A DNA stretch of 7,942 bases, taken from Gemmatimonadota bacterium. Its GTDB lineage: Bacteria; Gemmatimonadota; Gemmatimonadetes; Gemmatimonadales; Gemmatimonadaceae. This document shows, piece after piece, positions 1-6,295 of this stretch. Below the pieces are notes generated by a model that worked only from the letters and a program-made list of their open reading frames with translations, searched no databases and was not told where the DNA came from. A program made the translations under genes and the position numbers. Each line of letters opens with the position of its first letter. Position 1 is the first letter of the stretch. The DNA is taken from positions 267 through 8,208 of the forward strand of contig PLMM01000302.1 in the NCBI GenBank assembly GCA_003142495.1, written 5' to 3'.

Positions 1-1676
1 ACGTTCCACGCATCCTGCGCGTACGCCGACAGCTGGTGCACGCCGAAGTCCGACGTCGCGGCACCGGGCTCGAGCGCGAGGTTGCGCATGAAGCGCGAGG
101 GCCGCCCCGCCGCCAGCGAGTCGAGATCGAAGAAGACGTACTGCCCGGTCGCGTTCGAGAAATTGCCGAAGGTGAAGTGCATCAGCTCGGCCTGCGCGCC
201 CACCGTCACCGTGTGATTGCCGAACGAGCGCGTGAGGTTGTCGGTCAGCTCCGCGTCGCGCTGGCGCAGCGTGAGCAGCTGGCTCGACGGATCGGCGCCA
301 GCGATCAGCCGCGTGCCGGCTGCGCCGACGTTCGTGACGAAGATCGCGGGCGCGTCGCTCGCGGTGCTGCGCGGCTCGTTCGTCACCGCGTACCCCGCGA
401 GCACCTCGTTCGAGTAGTCGCCGAAGAGCGTCGTCCATTTGCCATGCCCCGCCCACGTACGCGCCTCAGGCGCGAACGCCGCCGACGTCAGGCGATAGTC
501 GCCGTTGATCGCGCGCGCGGGGGAGATCGAGTCCTGCGTGATCCCGTGCGCGTAGTTGATGCTCAGTTCGGCCGTTCCAGTTTTCCCCGTGACGGCGGTG
601 ATCTTCGCGAAGATGTTCTGTGCATCACTCGACGTGTTGAACGCGCCGAATGATCCCGGATTGATGCCAAAGCCGTTCAGGATCGACGCGAAGCGTTGCG
701 CGCTGTCCGCCGTGATGCCGACGTTCGACGTCGAGCCGATCGTCGGCCCCGAGAACGGCGTGACGCGATGCCGAAACTCGCCGGCCGCGAAGAAGTGCAA
801 CTTGTCCTTGATGATCGGGCCACCAACCGATCCGCCGTACTGCTCCACGTTGAAGTTCGGGCTGCCGTTCCCCGCGGTGTCGTTCCCCGCGAGCGACTGG
901 CCCTGATAGAATCCGAAGAGCGAGCCGTGAAACTCGTTCGTTCCCGACTTCGTGATCGCGTTGATCTGCCCGCCCGTGAAGCTCCCCTGCCGCACGTCGA
1001 AGGGCGCGGTCTGGATCTGGAATTCCTGCACGGCCTCGAGCGGCAGCGAGCGCGCGCCCTCCTGTCCGCCGGGCGTTCCGCTGCCGCGGCTCAGCCCGAA
1101 GTAGTCGTTGTCGCTCGCGCCGTCGACCTCGATGTCGTTCATCCGATTGTTCGCGCCCGACACCGACGTTCCCGTCACCTCGGGCGCCGTTTGCAGGAGC
1201 TCGGTGAAGTCGCGGCTCAAGAGCGGGAGCTTGTGGATCGAGCTGTCGCTCACCGTGTGCGCGGCGCCCACGTGCGACTGTGCGAGCACGGGGCTCTGCG
1301 CCTTCACCACCACCTCCGCGAGCTTCGCAGTATCGGGCGAGAGCACGAGCGAGAGCGAGTATCGCTGGCCGAGCGAGAGCATGATCCCGTCGCGTGCGGC
1401 GAAGAGCCCCGTCGCGCGCGCCTCCACGCGATACGGGCCGCCCGGAGACAGATGCTCGGCCGCGAATCGTCCGCCTGCATCGCTGCGGAGCTCGAGATGC
1501 GCGCCGGTGCGCCTGTTGACGATGGTGACCAGCGCGGCGACGGGCGCGCCCGCGCTGTCGGTGACCCGCGTGGTGCCCTCGATGGCGGCGTCGGTGACGC
1601 CCTGGGCGGCTGTGGTGGACGCGCCGACGATCGCGAGCGCGGAGGCGAGACAGGCGATTCGATAAAACACGGGCAC
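1..1676 (-). CDS. TonB-dependent receptor, Oar-like (partial, C-terminus beyond window)
   Basis: Outer-membrane beta-barrel receptor that would import a large or scarce ligand using TonB energy. The reading frame is open from 1676 down to base 1, giving about 558 residues; the rest of the barrel lies outside. Residues 1-25 form a signal peptide with a hydrophobic stretch (ACLASALAIVGA) ending near TTAAQG. About 30-114 is a carboxypeptidase-regulatory-like (CarboxypepD_reg) beta-sandwich (EGTTRVTDSAGAPVAALVTI, SDAGGRF). About 120-250 is the plug, with LPLLSRDFTELLQTAPEVTG, NDIEVDGASDNDYFG, LEAVQEFQI and GGQINAITKSGTNEFHGSLF, a pattern typical of Oar-like receptors. The barrel begins after that. 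There is no ATG at the N-terminus; two in-frame GTG codons (1676 and 1670) are possible and neither has a clear Shine-Dalgarno sequence. An in-frame TAG lies a few codons upstream. The ligand cannot be read from the sequence; the neighbouring ModE-like regulator and WtpA-like protein make a metal oxyanion or metallophore possible. Confidence 0.9.
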   Translation of the reverse strand, partial: MPVFYRIACLASALAIVGASTTAAQGVTDAAIEGTTRVTDSAGAPVAALVTIVNRRTGAHLELRSDAGGRFAAEHLSPGGPYRVEARATGLFAARDGIMLSLGQRYSLSLVLSPDTAKLAEVVVKAQSPVLAQSHVGAAHTVSDSSIHKLPLLSRDFTELLQTAPEVTGTSVSGANNRMNDIEVDGASDNDYFGLSRGSGTPGGQEGARSLPLEAVQEFQIQTAPFDVRQGSFTGGQINAITKSGTNEFHGSLFGFYQGQSLAGNDTAGNGSPNFNVEQYGGSVGGPIIKDKLHFFAAGEFRHRVTPFSGPTIGSTSNVGITADSAQRFASILNGFGINPGSFGAFNTSSDAQNIFAKITAVTGKTGTAELSINYAHGITQDSISPARAINGDYRLTSAAFAPEARTWAGHGKWTTLFGDYSNEVLAGYAVTNEPRSTASDAPAIFVTNVGAAGTRLIAGADPSSQLLTLRQRDAELTDNLTRSFGNHTVTVGAQAELMHFTFGNFSNATGQYVFFDLDSLAAGRPSRFMRNLALEPGAATSDFGVHQLSAYAQDAWN

Positions 1677-1731
1677 GTGAGGTTCGAGGGCGTGGTGCAG
1701 CGAGGACAGAAGATGCTACGCCCTTGAACCC

Positions 1732-1755
1732 CGATATGCAACACGTTGCCTATCG
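1732..1755. promoter_or_regulatory. 24-bp inverted repeat, candidate operator for the receptor gene
   Basis: On the plus strand the left arm is cgatatgcaac, the spacer ac, and the right arm gttgcctatcg. Ten of eleven arm positions pair. It lies in the 117-bp gap between the regulator stop and the receptor start, 38 bp after the first and 55 bp before the second. On the minus strand TAATAT (1768-1763) sits just upstream and could be a -10 element, although I see no convincing -35. If so, the dyad would cover the transcription start region, where a repressor would act. Size and symmetry suit a dimeric winged-helix protein, and the ModE-like regulator encoded next door is the obvious candidate. 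The dyad itself is directly seen; the operator role is inferred. Confidence 0.5.
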
Positions 1756-1793
1756 ATGTGCCATATTACAGAATGTCGGGTAACGAACGAGGT

Positions 1794-2240
1794 TCAGGCC
1801 CTGAGCAGCTTGCCCGCGGCGATGTCGCTCGCCTCGACGATCGCCTTGTGCCACTCGTGATAGACGAGGATCAGCCGGCGCGCGAGCGGCGTGAGCTTCG
1901 CACCGCCGTGCTCCGAGCCGCCGCGCGTGATGTCGAGAATCGGCGCGCCCAAGGTGCGCTCCATCTGGCGAATGCGGTTGATGCACGTGCGATAGCTCAT
2001 GTCGCACGAGTCGCAGGCGCCGCGGATCGTGCCCGCAACGTCGACCGCCTCGAGCAGGCGAATGTAGCGAGGCCCGACGAAAAACTCGCCGTCGCAGGTG
2101 AGCCACCCCTTGAGCCGCGTCTGCACCCGCCCATCGAGAAGCCTCGGCGCCGTACTCGCAGTAGATGCGCGCTTCGTTTTCCCCGCGCGCGCAGTTGCCC
2201 TGCGTGGCGCGCTCGTTTTCCGTGCCACCGATATCGACAT
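1794..2240 (-). CDS. ModE-type winged-helix transcriptional regulator, without a TOBE domain
   Basis: Probable DNA-binding regulator of 148 residues, related to the N-terminal domain of ModE, the molybdate/tungstate-responsive regulator. Residues 1-33 form a basic tail rich in Arg, Lys, Ala and Thr. The winged helix follows: RLLEAVDVAGTI, then the helix-turn-helix around CDSCDMSYRTC (76-86), then LGAPILDITRGG and GGAKLTPLARRLI, matching the ModE wing. The protein ends soon after, so the C-terminal molybdate-binding (TOBE/MOP) half is absent. Aligned from memory with E. coli ModE without gaps, Cys76, Cys79 and Cys86 replace three alanines and an Asp replaces the turn glycine; Cys49 is a fourth cysteine. 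I chose ATG 2240 over in-frame GTG codons at 2255 and 2279, because it is an ATG and leaves a 65-bp divergent promoter region. No strong ribosome-binding site supports any start. It is divergent from the WtpA-like gene and upstream of the receptor. Confidence 0.8.
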   Translation of the reverse strand: MSISVARKTSAPRRATARAGKTKRASTASTAPRLLDGRVQTRLKGWLTCDGEFFVGPRYIRLLEAVDVAGTIRGACDSCDMSYRTCINRIRQMERTLGAPILDITRGGSEHGGAKLTPLARRLILVYHEWHKAIVEASDIAAGKLLRA

Positions 2241-2256
2241 AAGTTCAAAGTGCACA

Positions 2257-2273
2257 CCGTTCGCGCGGAACGG
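2257..2273. promoter_or_regulatory. Inverted repeat in the divergent regulator/binding-protein promoter region
   Basis: ccgttc and gaacgg are perfect inverted 6-bp arms separated by gcgcg. The site lies 32 bp before the ATG of the WtpA-like gene and 16 bp before the chosen regulator start, so it could serve both divergent promoters. It does not resemble the 1732-1755 dyad, so the same protein need not bind both. Short GC-rich inverted repeats arise often by chance in DNA of this composition, and no clear -10 or -35 hexamers were found in the interval. Confidence 0.25.
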
Positions 2274-2305
2274 AAGCACGCAGAAAACTTCACCCGACAG
2301 AACTC

Positions 2306-3283
2306 ATGAACCCCAAGCGCGCTCTCCCGTTTCTCGCCGCCATCGTCGCCCTGGCGACGCTCTCCGCCTGCACGAAGCACGATGTCGCCCCGCCCGCCGA
2401 CGACACCATAGTCGTCTTCAACGCCGGCAGCCTCGCGCGCCCGCTGCGCGCCGCGCTCGACTCGTTCACCGCGGGCACGAACATCAAGATCGAGCAGGAG
2501 AACGCCGGCAGCATCGAGACCGCACGCAAGCTCACCGAGCTCCATCGTATCCCCGACCTCGTCGGCTCCGCCGACTACCAGATTTTTCCGAAGTATCTGA
2601 TGCCGGGGCAGACGAGCTGGTACGCGCGCTTCGCGCGGAATCGGATGGTGCTCATGTATACGCCGAAGTCCAAGTCCGCGTCGACCATCGACTCACTCAA
2701 CTGGTACAAGGTGCTCGAGACGAAGGGCGTGCAAACCGGCCGCGCCGATCCGGCGCTCGATCCGAACGGCTATCGCTCGCTCGTCGTGATGCGGCTGGCG
2801 GAGCTCTACTACAAGCAGAAGGGACTCACCGATCGCCTCATCGCGAATTCATCGGCGCACATCGTTCGCCCGAAGGAGGTCGACCTGATGGGACTGCTGC
2901 AGGCCGGCGAGATCGACTACGCGTGGTCGTACGAGTCGGTGGCGCAGGCGGCGAAGCTCCCGTACGTCACCCTCCCGCGCGCAATCGATCTGAGCGAAGC
3001 TGCGGACTCCGCGCTATACGCGCTCGCGACGGTGCGCATTCCGGGAAACACGCCCGCGGACACGGTCGAGCTCAAGGGCGAGCCGATTCTCTACGGCTTC
3101 ACCGTGCCTCGCGATGCGCCGCACAAAGTGCTCGGCGAGAAGTTCGCCGCGTTTCTGATCTCTGATGCCGGGAAGCGCATTCTCGCGCGCGAGCATCTCG
3201 ACGCGCTGCCCGCGCCGATCTTCGTTGGGGATTCGATACCTATACTCACCGCGCCCAGGAGCGCGGGGGTTCAGTCGCACTAG
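2306..3283 (+). CDS. wtpA: Tungstate/molybdate ABC transporter substrate-binding lipoprotein, WtpA/ModA family
   Basis: Periplasmic, membrane-anchored binding protein of 325 residues that would capture tungstate or molybdate and hand it to an ABC permease. Residues 1-22 are a lipoprotein signal with lipobox LSAC; Cys22 would be lipidated. The mature part starts with the family motif VFNAGSL (38-43), which binds oxyanion, followed by AGSIETARKLTEL, DLVGSADY (84-91), WYARFARNRMVLMYT (105-119), LNWYKVL and DPNGYRS with LAELYY. Compared from memory with Archaeoglobus fulgidus ModA/WtpA, Asp152 aligns with Asp153 and Glu191 with Glu218, the two residues giving octahedral metal coordination. The segment between them is about 26 residues shorter here. 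The C-terminal lobe has DYAWSYESVA and KGEPILYGFTVP. The ATG has no strong Shine-Dalgarno sequence. No permease or ATPase gene follows: the next gene is convergent sufS. Family assignment is secure; tungstate versus molybdate preference is not resolved. Confidence 0.9.
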   Translation: MNPKRALPFLAAIVALATLSACTKHDVAPPADDTIVVFNAGSLARPLRAALDSFTAGTNIKIEQENAGSIETARKLTELHRIPDLVGSADYQIFPKYLMPGQTSWYARFARNRMVLMYTPKSKSASTIDSLNWYKVLETKGVQTGRADPALDPNGYRSLVVMRLAELYYKQKGLTDRLIANSSAHIVRPKEVDLMGLLQAGEIDYAWSYESVAQAAKLPYVTLPRAIDLSEAADSALYALATVRIPGNTPADTVELKGEPILYGFTVPRDAPHKVLGEKFAAFLISDAGKRILAREHLDALPAPIFVGDSIPILTAPRSAGVQSH

Positions 3284-3296
3284 TGCGGAGTACGCT

Positions 3297-4511
3297 CTAC
3301 GCGACCGCGAACAACCGCTTCGCACTCTTGAGCGCCTCGACCAGCTGCTCCACATCGTTCTCGTCGTTGTAGACGTAGAACGACGCGCGCGCCGTCGCCG
3401 TCACACCGAGCCTCCGCATGAGCGGCTGGGCGCAGTGGTGCCCGGCGCGGATGCAGATGCTGCGCTCGTCGAGCAGCGTCGCCAAATCGTGCGGATGGAT
3501 GTCGGCGACGGTGAAGCTCAGCACCCCGCTCCGCTCCGCGGCGCTCGGCCCATGCACGCGCACGCCCTCGATCGCCGACACGCGCTCGTGCGCAACTTTT
3601 ACCAGCGCGCGCTCGTGCGCCGCCACTGCATCCATCCCAATCGCCGTCAGGTAGTCGCACGCCGCCGCGAGCCCCACGGCGCCCGCAACGTTCGGCGTTC
3701 CCGCTTCGAGCCTGTGCGGCAACACGTTCCACGTCGTCTGCTCATCGCCAACGAAGGCGATCATGTCGCCGCCCGTCTGATACGGCGGCATCGCATCGAG
3801 AATCTCGCGGCGCCCGATGAGCACCCCCGTGCCCATCGGGCCGAGCATCTTGTGCGCGCTGGCGGCGTAGATGTCGACGTCGAGCGCGTCGAAGCTCACG
3901 GCCATGTGCGGCGCGCCCTGCGCCCCATCGCACACCGACAGCGCGCCCACGCTGCGCGCGATCGCCGCAATCTCCGCCACGGGATTGATCGCACCCAACA
4001 CGTTCGACACGTGATTGAACGCGATCACTTTCGTCTTCTCGCTCACCAGCGCCGCGAGCACCTCCACATCCGCTCGGCCATCCGCCGTGAGGGGACAGAT
4101 CGTGAAGATCGCGCCGCGCTCGATGGCGATCTGCTGCCACGGGACGAAGTTCGCGTGGTGCTCCGCGCCCGTGACGATCACCTCGTCGCCGGCGCCGATG
4201 TTGGCCCGCCCCCACGCCGCCGCCACGACGTTCAGGCTGTCCGTCGTTCCGCGCGTGAAGATCACGCATGCCTCGTCGCGCACGCCGAAGAATCGCGCCA
4301 CGGCCTCCCGCGCGCGCGCGTATCGCTCCGTGGCGCGCGCCGAGAGCGCATATGCGCCGCGATGCGGGTTCGCGTAGTCCGTCTCGTAGAAGTCGTTCAT
4401 TGCGTCGAGCACCGCTCGCGGCTTCTGCGCGGTCGCGGCCGAGTCGAGATAGACGAGCGCGGGATTGGCCGAGAGCAGCGAGAAGTCGCTGCGAGGAACG
4501 ATCGCGCTCAT
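3297..4511 (-). CDS. sufS: Cysteine desulfurase SufS
   Basis: PLP-dependent group II cysteine desulfurase of 404 residues. It converts L-cysteine to alanine and holds the sulfur as a persulfide for Fe-S cluster assembly in the cytoplasm. Visible landmarks are YLDSAATAQKP (21-31), GAEHHANFVPW (115-125), the PLP-contacting CDGAQGAPH (194-202), the Schiff-base Lys221 in SAHKMLGPMGTG, and the persulfide Cys360 in RAGHHCAQP. His341 in HPHD lies 19 residues before the catalytic Cys, the same spacing as His342 and Cys361 of Bacillus subtilis SufS, where that His takes the zinc site of SufU. This fits a SufU-dependent enzyme. I chose ATG 4511, which gives the normal N-terminus and an ATGA overlap with the sufU stop, implying translational coupling; the frame is open 22 codons further upstream inside sufU without family similarity. 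It is the last gene of the operon seen here. Confidence 0.96.
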   Translation of the reverse strand: MSAIVPRSDFSLLSANPALVYLDSAATAQKPRAVLDAMNDFYETDYANPHRGAYALSARATERYARAREAVARFFGVRDEACVIFTRGTTDSLNVVAAAWGRANIGAGDEVIVTGAEHHANFVPWQQIAIERGAIFTICPLTADGRADVEVLAALVSEKTKVIAFNHVSNVLGAINPVAEIAAIARSVGALSVCDGAQGAPHMAVSFDALDVDIYAASAHKMLGPMGTGVLIGRREILDAMPPYQTGGDMIAFVGDEQTTWNVLPHRLEAGTPNVAGAVGLAAACDYLTAIGMDAVAAHERALVKVAHERVSAIEGVRVHGPSAAERSGVLSFTVADIHPHDLATLLDERSICIRAGHHCAQPLMRRLGVTATARASFYVYNDENDVEQLVEALKSAKRLFAVA

Positions 4512-4948
4512 ACGGCGGTGGAGCCCGTGCCGCCCGTGAGCGCCGAGTGCAGCGCGTGCCACGGGAGCACCGCGCACTTCACGCGCTGCGGCAGCCGCGC
4601 GACACCCGCGAAGACACGCAGAGTGGGTGGCAGATCGTCGAGCACGGTTTGTCCCGTCGCCATGCCGCGGAACTGCTCGATCAGCGCGTCAGCCTCCGCG
4701 CGCGTCTTTCCCTTCACGATGCTGGTCATCATCGACGCCGACGCGCGCGAGATCGCGCAGCCACTGCCCTGGAACGACGCATCGGCAATGCGATCGCCAT
4801 CCATGCGCAGGTAGAGGGTGAGCTCGTCGCCGCAAAGTGGATTCACGCCGCGCTCCTCGATCGTCGCATCCGCCATCGCGCAGTAATTGCGCGGCCGGCG
4901 ATTGTGGTCGAGGATCACTTCCTGGTAGAGCGCAGACGTATCGGTCAT
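4508..4948 (-). CDS. sufU: Zinc-dependent sulfurtransferase SufU
   Basis: Small cytoplasmic partner of SufS, 146 residues, that accepts persulfide sulfur and passes it to the SufBCD scaffold. Putative zinc ligands are Cys39 and Asp41 in NPLCGDE, Cys64 in GSGCAIS and Cys125 in RVKCAVLPW, matching Cys41, Asp43, Cys66 and Cys128 of Bacillus subtilis SufU. The stretch between the second and third cysteines has the longer SufU form (FRGMATGQ to FAGVARLPQRVKCA) and lacks the LPPVK motif of IscU, so this is SufU rather than the IscU scaffold. It starts 30 bp after the sufD stop and overlaps the sufS start by ATGA. The expected ribosome-binding position holds a run of ten G (4960-4969). Database annotations often call this family 'SUF system NifU family Fe-S cluster assembly protein'. 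Confidence 0.95.
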   Translation of the reverse strand: MTDTSALYQEVILDHNRRPRNYCAMADATIEERGVNPLCGDELTLYLRMDGDRIADASFQGSGCAISRASASMMTSIVKGKTRAEADALIEQFRGMATGQTVLDDLPPTLRVFAGVARLPQRVKCAVLPWHALHSALTGGTGSTAV

Positions 4949-4959
4949 GCAGCTACCCG

Positions 4960-4969
4960 CCCCCCCCCC
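4960..4969 (-). promoter_or_regulatory. G10 tract in the sufU translation-initiation region
   Basis: Ten consecutive C on the plus strand read as ten G on the coding strand, ending 11 nt before the sufU ATG and 9 nt after the sufD stop. A G-rich block at this distance can act as the Shine-Dalgarno sequence; sufC and sufD have theirs about 10 nt before the start. Long homopolymers change length easily during replication, and the change here would fall outside both coding frames. No other ribosome-binding sequence is evident for sufU apart from GGG within the adjoining cgggtagctgc. Confidence 0.45.
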
Positions 4970-4978
4970 GAGAAAGTG

Positions 4979-6295
4979 CTACGGCGTTGCGCTCGAGCCC
5001 GAAAAGCGCTCGAGCGTCGCGCGCTCGAGCTCACTGCGCACCGCCTCCACCTCGATCGTCTCGAGCACATCCGCCGCGAACGCGTACGTGAGCAGCTTCG
5101 TCGCCGCATCCGTCGAGACGCCGCGGCTCCTCATGTAGAAGAGCGCCATCTCGTCCAGTCGCCCGACCGTCGCGCCATGCGTGCAGCGCACATCGTCGGC
5201 GAAGATTTCGAGCTGCGGCTTGGTGTCGATGCGCGCGCGCTCGCTCAGCAGCAGGTTGTTGTTCGTCTGCTTGCCATCGGTCTTCTGCGCGATCGGATAG
5301 ACGTACACCTTTCCGTTGAACACACCGTGCGCCGAGCCGCTCAGAATGCCCTTGTAGATCTCGCGGCTGAAGCAGTTGGGCTGCGAGTGGATGATGTTCG
5401 TCTGGTGATCGACGTGCTGCTCGTCGTCGGCCATGTAGAGGCCGTTGAGCGTCGCGCCGCACCCTTCGCCATCGAGATTCGTGTAGATGTTCGTGCGCGA
5501 GAGCGCGGCGCCCGTCGCGAACGAGAACGACAGGTAGTGGCTGTCGCGCGCCTGCTTCGCGTCGATCGTGTGCACGTGGAAGGCGCGCTGGCTCTCGCGC
5601 TGGATCTTGTAGTGCGTGAGCGTCGCGCCCTGCTCCACCTGCACTTCCGTGACGGCGTTCGTGAAGTAGCCGCTGTCGCCGAGCGAGACGTAGCTCTCGA
5701 TGACGGTGGCCTTCGAATGGTGCCCCGCGACGATCAGGTTGCGCAGATGCGCCACCCCCTTCGCGGCGTTCGCATCGGAAACGAAGATCACGTGCAGCGG
5801 AATCGGCGACTCGATGTACGGCGCGATGTGAATCACCGCGCCGTCGGACATGAATGCCGCGTTGAGCGCGCTGAACGAGCGATCTTCGGATGGGGAGAGC
5901 TTGCCGAGCCACGGCTCGATGAGCGATGGCTCATCGCGCATGGCGGTCGAGAGATCGATCGCGCGAATGCCGGTTGCGAGCGAGGCCGGCGTCGACAGCG
6001 ACGCGTCGTACTTGCCGTTCACGAACACCAATACCGGCCAGTCGCTCTGCCCAAACTGAAATGGCTCGAGCGCGCTCTTCGCAACCTGCCCCGAGGCGCC
6101 ACGCAGCGGCGTGAACGTCGCCTCGGCGATCGACGACACGCTCGTGAAGTGCCAGTCCTCGTTGCGCGGGGTGGGGAAGCCGAGCGCCGCGAAACGCTCG
6201 ATCCCCTGGCGGCGCGTGGTGCGCAGCCAGTCGGGTTCCGCGCGCGCGCCGTTGTTCGAAAGAGTCGTGAAGTCCGCGAGGTACGGCGCGGTCAC
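4979..6295 (-). CDS. sufD: Fe-S cluster assembly scaffold protein SufD
   Basis: Non-catalytic scaffold subunit of 438 residues that pairs with SufB in the SufBC2D complex, where the Fe-S cluster forms at the SufB-SufD interface and iron acquisition depends on SufD. The N-terminal helical part carries GFPTPRNEDWHFTS (39-52), the usual SufD opening. A beta-helix core runs from about 85 to 370. The C-terminal helical domain starts at DVRCTHGATVGRLDEMALFY (368-387) and continues with MRSRGVS, the SufC-binding region. His373 in CTHGATVG sits in the motif that holds the functional His360 of E. coli SufD (family knowledge). The start is a GTG at 6295, overlapping the sufC stop as GTGA, with agggag (plus-strand 6306-6311) 10 nt upstream. 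The last residues repeat Leu-Glu-Arg (ELERATLERF). Confidence 0.95.
   Translation of the reverse strand: MTAPYLADFTTLSNNGARAEPDWLRTTRRQGIERFAALGFPTPRNEDWHFTSVSSIAEATFTPLRGASGQVAKSALEPFQFGQSDWPVLVFVNGKYDASLSTPASLATGIRAIDLSTAMRDEPSLIEPWLGKLSPSEDRSFSALNAAFMSDGAVIHIAPYIESPIPLHVIFVSDANAAKGVAHLRNLIVAGHHSKATVIESYVSLGDSGYFTNAVTEVQVEQGATLTHYKIQRESQRAFHVHTIDAKQARDSHYLSFSFATGAALSRTNIYTNLDGEGCGATLNGLYMADDEQHVDHQTNIIHSQPNCFSREIYKGILSGSAHGVFNGKVYVYPIAQKTDGKQTNNNLLLSERARIDTKPQLEIFADDVRCTHGATVGRLDEMALFYMRSRGVSTDAATKLLTYAFAADVLETIEVEAVRSELERATLERFSGSSATP

Noticed and set aside
36..1727. Long plus-strand open frames opposite the receptor gene (for example 36-653 and 696-1727)
   Set aside because: They are very rich in Arg and Ala with no domain pattern, as expected for antisense frames of GC-rich genes, and the minus strand codes for a clear TonB-dependent receptor.
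2229..2236. Palindrome cgatatcg near the regulator start as a second operator
   Set aside because: It shares only the cgatat end with the 1732-1755 dyad, has no matching second half, and falls in the first codons of the regulator.
3249..3266. Hairpin ccgcgc-ccagga-gcgcgg as an intrinsic terminator
   Set aside because: It lies within coding sequence and is not followed by a T-run on either strand, so I do not call it a terminator.
4989..5030. Three closely spaced copies of gcgctcgag at the sufD 3' end
   Set aside because: They encode Leu-Glu-rich helix residues, and ctcgag is a common Leu-Glu codon pair elsewhere in the window (for example the sufC end), so this is probably codon use and not a functional repeat.
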